Source of the DNA: an uncultured Lachnospiraceae bacterium
GTDB taxonomy: Bacteria; Bacillota; Clostridia; Lachnospirales; Lachnospiraceae
Direction of reading: 5' to 3'
Length of the DNA: 7,154 nt
NCBI GenBank assembly: GCA_958446555.1
Contig: CAUCWU010000124.1
Coordinates: 1 to 7,154, forward strand
Below the pieces are notes generated by a model, which saw nothing but the letters and a program-made list of their open reading frames with translations, was not told the DNA's origin and did not search any database. Position numbers and translations under genes: made by a program. This document shows, in pieces, positions 1-6,242 of this stretch (positions within the stretch are counted from its first letter, which is position 1; each line of letters opens with the position of its first letter).

Positions 1-754
1 GAAAGCCTGCGTTTAATGCTAGCATCTGCAAATTAAAAGACATACCGATCATATTTGCCCCAGGCTTTTCTCCAATTGACGGTGCAGTTTCCAGATTCAG
101 CTCAAGCTTTGGCAGTTCCTCAGTTAATCTCGGTGAACGAGAAAAATAAGGATACACAGCTGTATCTATTTTACTAACCAAATTTTCTTTTTTTGTTTCC
201 ACATGAAACTGCAGCTCATCATCTGTCTGCAAAAACACAAGATTCCCGTCCTGAGTACAAATATGGTATGGTCCTGCAATCAATGTTTTTCCTTCTTTAA
301 TACAGCCAGACTGAATACGCCAATGATCCAGCCATATTCCATTTCGGCTCCCCTCGTCCTTCACATACCATTCACCGTCCTTGCAGACGAAACTGCAATG
401 ATGACCCGAAACAACATTGCAGCTGCTTACAATATCGCAGTCCGATCTGCGGCCAAACAAAATTGGTTTTCCCTTCCATTCAATGGAAACGGCCAGACCA
501 TGCGGTCTTGGCAATACAAGTGCATATGCACCAGTCTGCCTGCACAGATACAGCACATCATCTACATTCAATGTTCCTTTGACAGAGGACATCTTATTCA
601 CCACAATGGGCGCAGGGCACTCATAGTGCCACTGTCCGCCCTTTTCAAATGCGCTTAAATAAGTTTCCTGTATCGTCTGTGATGTACCAGACAGCTCCAA
701 CAGATCATATTCCTTCATCTGTGTCTGTTGTATTACATACAATACCGCTTCCAT
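1..754 (-). CDS. FHA-domain protein, N-terminal part of an EssC-like type VII secretion ATPase (partial, runs off window)
   Basis: The frame is open from the ATG at 754 to the window edge, giving 251 residues with no stop. GGAGG lies 8 bases upstream; the closer in-frame-looking ATG at 762 is in another frame and stops after 18 codons. Residues about 95-175 form an FHA phosphothreonine-binding domain: G101-R102, S104, S116 and H118, then D133 and the G-S-R-N-G turn at 135-139. Residues 1-90 look beta-rich and could be a degenerate first FHA, as in EssC, which carries two. After the FHA, residues 201-225 (PYFSRSPRL, then an acidic/proline-containing stretch) resemble the segment that precedes the first membrane helix in EssC proteins. 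EssC is the membrane-anchored FtsK/SpoIIIE-type motor of Firmicutes type VII secretion; neither membrane helices nor P-loops are reached here. It lies 44 bases after the STAND gene, probably in one operon. The alternative is another large FHA protein. FHA is near certain; EssC is likely. Confidence 0.78.
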   Translation of the reverse strand, partial: MEAVLYVIQQTQMKEYDLLELSGTSQTIQETYLSAFEKGGQWHYECPAPIVVNKMSSVKGTLNVDDVLYLCRQTGAYALVLPRPHGLAVSIEWKGKPILFGRRSDCDIVSSCNVVSGHHCSFVCKDGEWYVKDEGSRNGIWLDHWRIQSGCIKEGKTLIAGPYHICTQDGNLVFLQTDDELQFHVETKKENLVSKIDTAVYPYFSRSPRLTEELPKLELNLETAPSIGEKPGANMIGMSFNLQMLALNAGF

Positions 755-798
755 GTTTCATTCCTCCGATCTCTCCGATTTCTTTGAGCCTTTCAGTC

Positions 799-3762
799 TT
801 ATAAGTTTTCTGCTTTAAGCCTTCTGGCTGCCTCTTTTACTTTCGGATTCTCTGGTCCGTAAACTGACTCCAAAAGCGGATATGCTTCATTTAAATACAG
901 CAGTTCTTTTTCCCGTTCACCTAATTTACCATACACTTTTGAAAGATTGTTAGCCGCCTCTGCTGTAGCTACTGGAGACCAGTTTGCCTCTTTTGCCATC
1001 TTATATGCCTTTGTAAGGCATTCAAGTGCCTCATTTTCCTTTTCCCAATCCAAATACATTACACCAAGATTGTTGTAACAGCGCTGGATATCAAATTCAT
1101 TTCCAGAATGCTTCTGCCATATTGCAATTGCCTTCTCATAATAATTCTTTGCTTCCTCGCGCTTTCCATTTTTATTAAGAGAAATTGCAAGCAAAGACAT
1201 TGTATTCGCAACGATAAAGCTGTCAGGGTTCTCCAAATACTCCAGCATCTTTAGCTGCTTGCGATAGCTCTTCTCTGCTGCCTGAGGATTTCCAGTATAC
1301 ATATTATAGAAGGCTTCCATTACTTGATAGTCAAGCTGAAGCATCATCATACCACTCTTGTCTGCTGCCTCCTTAAGCTTTTGCGTATATTTCTCTGCCT
1401 CTTTTGTCCGCTGCAGCATCATCAAAATGTTTCCGATTACACCGCCAACATAAGATTTAGTTACATAGTTAATTGTACTTTGGCCATCGAGCAGTGCATC
1501 CGCTGCGAGCGTTTCCTCAAGCGCACTTTCCATCTGCCCTTCCATACGCGCACACTGACTCTTTAGCAGCGCAATCTCAATCTTTCTTGTAATATCAAGT
1601 TTACGCTCCTTGGCCTTCTGTGTAAGTTTTTTTGCCTCCTCAAAGCGACTTGACTCGAGCAGCAAATCCGCACCTACCAACAATAAATCAGTGTACAAAA
1701 AATCCTCCTCAGTAGACTGTATCTGCTGGCATTCAATTTCCTTCAAAACCTCCTCAATTTTAATGCTTCTGTTTCGCCCTAAAATTACAACAAGACGTTC
1801 ATGCTCTTTTCCATCAAAGCTTTCACTCTGCATAAGTCTTGTGTAAAATGATTGTCCTTGCTTTCCCAATACACTATAATACTGCAAGATCTCCAATGCC
1901 AGAAGAAGAAGTACATTCCACTCTTTTGGAAGTCTCTGAGGATATGACTGAATTAGTGCTGTCACCGCTTCTGCTGCTGTCAGCTCATTCTTCCAACAAT
2001 CCGGAATCATTTCAGACCACGAAAACAAACGCGTACGCTCTGACTGCTCTAACAGCCTGCTCCACTCGTTCCAAATATGAGCAAACACAGTATCACAGTC
2101 TTCTCGTTTCAGCACATGTGCAGATTTAACACACTCTGCTACAAACGGGTGCATCATCCAGCCTTCTTTTCGTTTTTCAATCCAGCCATATTCCTGCAAA
2201 TGATCTAACATCTGCGCTGTATCCTGCTCACTCATCAGGCGATTTTGGATAAATTCAATGTCATAATTGCCATATGGTATTCGGCAAAATAGTGCCAGAA
2301 AACTAATTTCTTTCTTTGTTAGTCCTGCCAGTGAGTACATTCTGCGATACAAATGGTGCAGATGCTTACTCTGGTTCTGTTCATTCCAAGAAATCATCTT
2401 CTCACCTTCCGTCAGACGATCACATAGCTCTGAGATCGACCAACCACGCACTCTTGATGCCTGTCCGAGCATTCTAAGCGTCAATGTGTGCCACCACATC
2501 TGATTTTCATAAAGCTCTTCCATCTTCATTTTATCTTCTGGTGAAAGCATTCTTTTATAATTTTCACGAAAGATCAGCATACCTGCTGTCTTAGACGGTG
2601 GATTGACATGATATGTCTCAAAACCTTCCAGCGATGATAATCTCGATGTCAAAATGACAGTTCCAGGAATCAATGCTAAATCAGAAAGACTCGTATCCTC
2701 TTCAAGTGTGTTATTCATATTGTCAATAATAACTAGCAGCTTTTTCTCACCACAACGACGCAACCGCCCCAATGCTTCCTTATAATTGTTCTGTGCATCC
2801 TGAAGCTGAATGTCTGGAAAGGCTCTGGCCATGCTGACTTGCAGATTGCTCTCATACTGAATAACAGCAATGCGCTCTGCCAGCTTCTCTTTTACACAAA
2901 TCTTGTAAAATTGACGAAGCAGCTCAGTTTTTCCTATACCACCAATTCCAGATAACAGATAATGACCTCCCTTTCCAAGCATTTCTCTTAAGTCAAACAG
3001 TTCTTCTTCTCTGCCAAAGAAACAGTTTCGTTCAAGCGGTTCACAGCAAATCTCGCTGTTTAAGCCTGTTAGTATCAACAATTGATCATTACTATGCGAC
3101 TCTTTATTGTTCTGATACAGCTTCCATAAATTTTCCGCATCAAACTCTGGCATAGTGCGCAGCTTCGCCATTGCTGGTTCTGCCATACTATCTCCTGTCA
3201 TACTGTAAAGCATCAAAATCGTCAGACACCAGCCGGCAAGAAACAAAGGTTTTTCCTCTGTCATATTAGTACTCTCATCCTTCGATTCACTATGTTCTCC
3301 CTGCAGTTTTCGGCAAAGCTCTTCAAAATACTTTCGGATTTCATTCGTAATGCAAGGATCACTCTGCCCAATCTGGCGAATATATGCTTCTATCTTTTTA
3401 GAGAATACCTCATAGCTAAACTTTCTGCTCTCCAGAAAATCCATAAACTGTCCAATCTGCAGCAGCATTGTTTTTGTGCAAACAGCCTTTGCCAGTTCTG
3501 CAGCATATTCAGCATACATATGGAGCCTGTCACTACGGTTACATATTTCAGAGAGATACCTGTTTCTGCTTCCTGTATTTCTCCATATCACTTTTCCATA
3601 TTTTTCTTTTCGGAATTCAATTCGCAGCATATCCTGCCAGAATTTCAGCAGAGTCAATCCATGAAGTTCTTTCTTCTGAATTACTCCTGTCGAATAAATA
3701 GGATAATCATTTACCGTCAACAGACGATACAGATTTTTTAAAGAAAGAATATCATATTCCAT
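799..3762 (-). CDS. STAND-class (NB-ARC-like) ATPase with C-terminal TPR repeats
   Basis: This is a 987-residue signalling NTPase. I start it at the ATG at 3762, 5 bases after GGAGG, rather than the upstream TTG at 3777, which overlaps that ribosome binding site. Residues 1-150 are a helical N-terminal region I do not recognise. A charged linker (153-171) and a hydrophobic helix (173-189) follow. The ATPase core begins after FFGREEE (about 248): Walker A GIGGIGKT at 272-279 (K278, T279), Walker B LLVIID at 342-347, and a sensor-1-like TVILTSR ending at R374. A winged-helix region ends in a WMMHP motif with H538, the counterpart of the MHD motif. Residues about 690-980 are TPR-like helical repeats, clearest in the last three. 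STAND proteins typically switch by ADP/ATP exchange when the repeat domain senses a ligand or partner. No effector enzyme, toxin or DNA-binding domain is visible, so its output is unknown. It is the first gene after its own promoter and precedes the FHA/EssC-like gene, suggesting a sensor or assembly role there; that is inference. Confidence 0.9.
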   Translation of the reverse strand: MEYDILSLKNLYRLLTVNDYPIYSTGVIQKKELHGLTLLKFWQDMLRIEFRKEKYGKVIWRNTGSRNRYLSEICNRSDRLHMYAEYAAELAKAVCTKTMLLQIGQFMDFLESRKFSYEVFSKKIEAYIRQIGQSDPCITNEIRKYFEELCRKLQGEHSESKDESTNMTEEKPLFLAGWCLTILMLYSMTGDSMAEPAMAKLRTMPEFDAENLWKLYQNNKESHSNDQLLILTGLNSEICCEPLERNCFFGREEELFDLREMLGKGGHYLLSGIGGIGKTELLRQFYKICVKEKLAERIAVIQYESNLQVSMARAFPDIQLQDAQNNYKEALGRLRRCGEKKLLVIIDNMNNTLEEDTSLSDLALIPGTVILTSRLSSLEGFETYHVNPPSKTAGMLIFRENYKRMLSPEDKMKMEELYENQMWWHTLTLRMLGQASRVRGWSISELCDRLTEGEKMISWNEQNQSKHLHHLYRRMYSLAGLTKKEISFLALFCRIPYGNYDIEFIQNRLMSEQDTAQMLDHLQEYGWIEKRKEGWMMHPFVAECVKSAHVLKREDCDTVFAHIWNEWSRLLEQSERTRLFSWSEMIPDCWKNELTAAEAVTALIQSYPQRLPKEWNVLLLLALEILQYYSVLGKQGQSFYTRLMQSESFDGKEHERLVVILGRNRSIKIEEVLKEIECQQIQSTEEDFLYTDLLLVGADLLLESSRFEEAKKLTQKAKERKLDITRKIEIALLKSQCARMEGQMESALEETLAADALLDGQSTINYVTKSYVGGVIGNILMMLQRTKEAEKYTQKLKEAADKSGMMMLQLDYQVMEAFYNMYTGNPQAAEKSYRKQLKMLEYLENPDSFIVANTMSLLAISLNKNGKREEAKNYYEKAIAIWQKHSGNEFDIQRCYNNLGVMYLDWEKENEALECLTKAYKMAKEANWSPVATAEAANNLSKVYGKLGEREKELLYLNEAYPLLESVYGPENPKVKEAARRLKAENL

Positions 3763-3767
3763 ATGTC

Positions 3768-3774
3768 CCTCCCT
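3768..3774 (-). promoter_or_regulatory. Ribosome binding site that decides the STAND gene start
   Basis: On the minus strand AGGGAGG sits 5 bases before the ATG at 3762. The alternative TTG start at 3777 lies upstream of this site and has no purine-rich site of its own at suitable distance, so the ATG is preferred. Confidence 0.8.
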
Positions 3775-3828
3775 CAATTCGTATTGTTAAAGCATTTTTT
3801 TTGTTTATTTCTTTTAATTTCTGTGATT

Positions 3829-3857
3829 AGTATATCATAATCGCTTTTGACGCTCAA
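3829..3857 (-). promoter_or_regulatory. Sigma-A type promoter of the STAND/FHA operon
   Basis: The minus strand reads TTGAGC (3857-3852), a 17-base spacer, then TATACT (3834-3829) with an extended -10 TG one base before it. Transcription would begin near 3822, giving a leader of about 60 bases before the STAND ATG. A-tracts and a repeated TGAACAAAA lie just upstream. It lies downstream of the terminator at 3939-3978, so the operon is independent of the unit before it. Confidence 0.65.
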
Positions 3858-3880
3858 TCCAACATGCAGTTTTCAAGGTT

Positions 3881-3909
3881 TTTGTTCACTTTTTTTTATT
3901 TTTTGTTCA
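3881..3909 (-). repeat. Direct repeat TGAACAAA, two copies 21 bp apart, upstream of the STAND promoter
   Basis: The minus strand carries TGAACAAA at 3909-3902 and again at 3888-3881, separated by an A-rich run. The 21-bp period is two helical turns, and the nearer copy is about 24 bases upstream of the -35. It could be an operator for a regulator binding as a tandem dimer or simply an A-tract UP-like element; the low complexity makes chance likely. Confidence 0.3.
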
Positions 3910-3938
3910 GTAATCTTCGCTTTTATTCCCAAACACCA

Positions 3939-3978
3939 CAAAAAAGCGGGTACCGATTCTTTTTCTTCGATACCCGCT
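3939..3978 (-). terminator. Strong intrinsic terminator ending the candidate ncRNA
   Basis: On the minus strand AGCGGGUAUCGA (3978-3967) pairs with UCGGUACCCGCU (3956-3945): a 12-bp stem with one U-G wobble and a 10-base A-rich loop, followed at once by six U (3945-3940). The wobble occurs only in minus-strand RNA (the plus strand would have a C-A mismatch), supporting minus-strand use. The nearest upstream gene already has its own terminator at 4741-4790, so this one must serve a separate transcript. Confidence 0.88.
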
Positions 3979-4570
3979 CTCAAACTTCGATATCCATTGG
4001 ACAATACCTCTTTCTTTGGCTGTCAACTCTTTTGGATTCAGGAATAAGTTTTCTTTTTGACTTTATTTGTCTTTTCTTATCCGTTTACTATGAAATTGTG
4101 CTATTAAATTTTTTCTTAATCTTGCCTGAACGTTTTTTTCTTTTTGTTCTCGTTTTGTCTGTCTGCATCTTTCTGATTCATAGACGATCTACTGATATGA
4201 ATACTTTTTATTCTTTTATTCCTAAAATATTGATATCATGTTTTTCTATTGGCTTCCCGTTGACTCTTTTCTTTATCTTCGGGGTTCCTCTTAGTTGCTT
4301 TCTCGTCACAACTTAGAAATCATCCATTGCTTTTGACAGATTTGAAATTTTGTTCCATGCTGATTTTTGATTTCCTATGTTTCATTTACTTTTATTGTAC
4401 TGATCATTTTGTTTTGATATCATTATAGATTCATTATCGCTTGATATCGTTATGTATCTGATCAAGTTTTATTAAGTAATGAAACGAAGCTTAACTGTAC
4501 TTTGGACCGTACCTCCTTTTCTGGGTTTCCCTCCCGATTTTTTTTGGATGTTTGTTTATCTCTTTGTTGT
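3939..4570 (-). ncRNA. Candidate large structured non-coding RNA, about 630 nt
   Basis: A consensus promoter and a strong terminator on the same strand enclose about 630 nt lacking a credible ORF; the longest start-to-stop readings are 33 codons (GTG, 4309-4208) and 21 codons (ATG, 4385-4320), neither with a ribosome binding site. Helices visible in 5' to 3' order: GUAC/GUAC (4512-4497); a long-range 12-bp pairing with one bulged base (4485-4474 with 4391-4379); GGAAAUCA with UGAUUUCU around 4375-4315; AGUUGU/GCAACU (4313-4293); CCCG/CGGG with an outer GG/CC (4288-4251); AUUCAUA/UAUGAAU (4202-4176); GGAUAAG/CUUAUUCC with one bulge (4082-4041); then the terminator. Joining segments are A-rich, as in ornate large RNAs. 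Length, isolation from operons and presumed clostridial host recall ROOL or OLE RNAs, but I cannot match a consensus by eye. Alternatives are an A-rich decayed gene or a leader without a gene. The transcript is well supported by its signals; its class is unknown. Confidence 0.55.
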
Positions 4571-4576
4571 GACTTC

Positions 4577-4605
4577 ATTATAACCTTTCACCCCTATTTT
4601 GTCAA
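4577..4605 (-). promoter_or_regulatory. Perfect consensus sigma-A promoter driving the intergenic transcript
   Basis: The minus strand carries TTGACA (4605-4600), exactly 17 bases, then TATAAT (4582-4577), matching consensus at all twelve positions. Upstream (about 4606-4640) are A- and T-tracts suited to an UP element. The likely start is the A at 4570. A full consensus with an UP-like region is typical of highly expressed stable RNAs, and no protein gene follows before the terminator at 3978-3939. Confidence 0.85.
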
Positions 4606-4740
4606 GTACTTTTTGAAAATATTTTTAAATTTTTCTTTATCTTTTCTTAATTGTATAAATTGTATATAATTATTCAAACAATTGTAAAATACTTTCCTTA
4701 TTTTATCAGGTGTTCTTTTTTTGTTGACTGAATCTTTTCA
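4606..4740. other. AT-rich spacer between HAD terminator and ncRNA promoter
   Basis: This stretch is almost entirely A and T with short T-tracts, and I see no ORF with a ribosome binding site on either strand. The part next to the -35 at 4605 may act as an UP element for the ncRNA promoter. Nothing else is apparent. Confidence 0.6.
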
Positions 4741-4790
4741 AAAAAGAGCTTTGATGTTACAGTCAATACCATACCATCAAAACTCTTTTC
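4741..4790 (-). terminator. Intrinsic terminator of the HAD phosphatase gene
   Basis: On the minus strand AAAAGAGUUUUGAUG (4790-4776) pairs with CAUCAAAGCUCUUUU (4757-4743): a 15-bp stem with one U-G wobble and an 18-base loop, followed by a run of U down to 4740. It begins 19 bases after the HAD stop codon and closes the two-component/HAD region. Confidence 0.85.
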
Positions 4791-4809
4791 ACCATTTTTA
4801 TCTTCGATA

Positions 4810-5460
4810 TTATTCCCAGTTTAAGAGAATATTTTTTAATTCTTCTACGCTCTTTGCAATCTTCGTTGCACCGGCTTCTTCTAATTCCTCACGACTTCCA
4901 TATCCGTACAGAACACCTATGCTGTCAATTCCCATTGCCTGTGCTCCCTTTACATCATAGCTGCGATCACCAACCATGACAGCCTCTGACAGATCTGGAA
5001 TATTCATCTGCTCTAATGCATATGCGAGAACCTCTGCCTTGTCGGTTCTTCCCTCATCCATTGTTGCACCTGCCATTACCTTAATATAATCACGGATATG
5101 GAAATGCTTTAATACGATGTCGGCAAATGCCTCCGGCTTTGACGTTGCCATTGCCAGAAAATATCCTTTGTCCTGAAGCTCCTTTAACATCTCTTCAATG
5201 CCTGGATAAATCTCGTTTTCGTAGATTCCAATCGGTTGAAAATACTCACGAAATGCTACAACTGCCTCTTTTGCCTGCTCATCTGTCATACCATAGCGAT
5301 CACGGTAGGTGTCTAACAACGGCGGTCCGATAAAAAATGTCAGATCATGGTAATCTGCCTCGATTCCAAAATGGGCAAGCCCTCTCGCTGCTGATTTGCA
5401 AATTCCCTCCATCGGATCGGTGAGTGTGCCGTCCAAATCAAATAAAATGTACTTTTTCAT
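4810..5460 (-). CDS. HAD-superfamily phosphatase, phosphoglycolate phosphatase-like
   Basis: The 216-residue protein has the full haloacid dehalogenase motif set: motif I DLDGT with nucleophile D8 and acid/base D10, motif II T106 in ATSKP, motif III K141, and motif IV GDRSYD with D165 and D169. The helical segment after motif I (about 15-80) is the C1 cap of subfamily IA, placing it with Gph, PpaX and related small phosphatases and 5'-nucleotidases. These are cytosolic Mg-dependent enzymes acting on small phosphorylated metabolites; substrate cannot be read from sequence. Length is normal and complete. It lies 90 bases after the response regulator, with no clear promoter between them, so it may be read through from that pair; a strong terminator follows. 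The ATG at 5460 fits the family's beginning (MKKYILFDLDGT), but its only good Shine-Dalgarno lies 32 bases away behind a hairpin. Confidence 0.95.
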   Translation of the reverse strand: MKKYILFDLDGTLTDPMEGICKSAARGLAHFGIEADYHDLTFFIGPPLLDTYRDRYGMTDEQAKEAVVAFREYFQPIGIYENEIYPGIEEMLKELQDKGYFLAMATSKPEAFADIVLKHFHIRDYIKVMAGATMDEGRTDKAEVLAYALEQMNIPDLSEAVMVGDRSYDVKGAQAMGIDSIGVLYGYGSREELEEAGATKIAKSVEELKNILLNWE

Positions 5461-5468
5461 ACGCTTCT

Positions 5469-5498
5469 AAAACACAGCTATCTGTGTCTTTTCTCCTT
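5469..5498 (-). promoter_or_regulatory. Hairpin between Shine-Dalgarno and start codon of the HAD gene
   Basis: On the minus strand AAGGAG (5498-5493) is followed by a 9-bp hairpin, AAGACACAG, loop AUAG, CUGUGUUUU (5490-5469), then eight bases and the ATG at 5460. Linear spacing is 32 bases, too long for normal initiation; if the hairpin folds, effective spacing falls to about 10. The other possibilities are a weak site AGAAG just before the ATG, or that the hairpin is a weak terminator after the response regulator gene. Confidence 0.4.
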
Positions 5499-5550
5499 CC
5501 TCTCACAAAGACCTCATCTTGTGATATTTCTTAATTCTTGTAATAAACAA

Positions 5551-6240
5551 TTAAACCTTGAATCGATATCCTACGCCCCAGATCGTCTCAATATACTGTG
5601 GCTTTGACGTATCAAACTCAATCTTTTCGCGAATCTTCTTAATATGAACGGTTACAGTCGCAATATCTCCGATGGACTCCATATCCCAAATCTTTCGAAA
5701 CAGCTCGTCCTTTGTGAATACGTGATTCGGATTTTCTGCAAGGAAGGTGAGCAGATCAAATTCCTTTGTTGTGAATGCCTTTTCCTCACCATTGACCCAT
5801 ACACGTCTAGCTGTCTTGTCGATCTTGATTCCACGGATCTCGACAATATCATTCTGCTGTGCATTGCTGCCAACCAGTCTCTGATAGCGAGCCATATGAG
5901 CCTTGACTCTTGCCACTAGCTCACTTGGGCTAAACGGCTTTGTCATATAGTCATCTGCACCAAGTCCCAAACCTCGAATCTTATCAATATCATCCTTCTT
6001 TGCAGAAACCATGATAATCGGTGTATTCTTGTGCTCGCGAATCTTTTTGCAGATATCAAATCCGTCAATGCCTGGAAGCATCAAATCCAAAATAATTAAA
6101 TTAAATTCTTCCTTTAATGCACGAGAAAGACCGCTCTCGCCGTTTGTCTCAATCTCTACCTCAAATCCTGAAAGCTCAAGATAATCTCTCTCAAGCTCTG
6201 CAATACTAATTTCATCTTCTACGATTAATATCCTTGCCAT
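5551..6240 (-). CDS. OmpR/PhoB-family response regulator
   Basis: This 229-residue two-domain transcription factor has a receiver domain at 1-120 with acidic pocket residues E8 and D9, phosphoacceptor D52 in the strand LIILDLMLPG, switch serine S79 and invariant K101 before P102. The aromatic Y98 next to it is typical of OmpR members that dimerise by the alpha4-beta5-alpha5 face. A winged-helix DNA-binding domain fills 132-229, ending with the family's WGVGYRF motif. It is phosphorylated by the kinase encoded just upstream and binds direct repeats in target promoters; targets cannot be told here. The ATG follows the kinase stop by two bases, and AGGAAGGA in the end of the kinase gene serves as its ribosome binding site, implying translational coupling. 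The kinase-first gene order is the reverse of the commonest arrangement. Confidence 0.97.
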   Translation of the reverse strand: MARILIVEDEISIAELERDYLELSGFEVEIETNGESGLSRALKEEFNLIILDLMLPGIDGFDICKKIREHKNTPIIMVSAKKDDIDKIRGLGLGADDYMTKPFSPSELVARVKAHMARYQRLVGSNAQQNDIVEIRGIKIDKTARRVWVNGEEKAFTTKEFDLLTFLAENPNHVFTKDELFRKIWDMESIGDIATVTVHIKKIREKIEFDTSKPQYIETIWGVGYRFKV

Positions 6241-6242
6241 CT

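Noticed and set aside
203..658. Plus-strand ORF of 151 codons
   Set aside because: It is antisense to the FHA gene, whose frame has clear domain motifs and a good ribosome binding site.
3292..3741. Plus-strand ORF of 149 codons
   Set aside because: Shadow of the STAND gene on the other strand; composition is not protein-like and no start signal is seen.
4208..4309. Minus-strand GTG ORF of 33 codons inside the intergenic transcript
   Set aside because: There is no Shine-Dalgarno, it is basic because of A-rich DNA, and no similar short frame continues it.
3864..4316. Plus-strand ORF of 150 codons, rich in Phe, Leu and Ser, resembling a membrane protein
   Set aside because: It arises from T-rich DNA read as TTT/TTC/CTT codons, has no ribosome binding site, runs through the minus-strand terminator hairpin and lies antisense to the predicted transcript.
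4320..4385. Minus-strand ATG ORF of 21 codons, basic peptide
   Set aside because: No ribosome binding site; its DNA participates in candidate RNA helices; length is within chance expectation.
4497..4570. 5' part of the intergenic transcript as a known riboswitch
   Set aside because: I could not recognise the conserved core of any common riboswitch class or a T-box, and no gene follows that it could control before the terminator.
5461..5550. Possible separate promoter for the HAD gene
   Set aside because: TTGTTT followed at 17 bases by ATATCA is too poor a -10 match to call; read-through from the two-component genes is equally likely.
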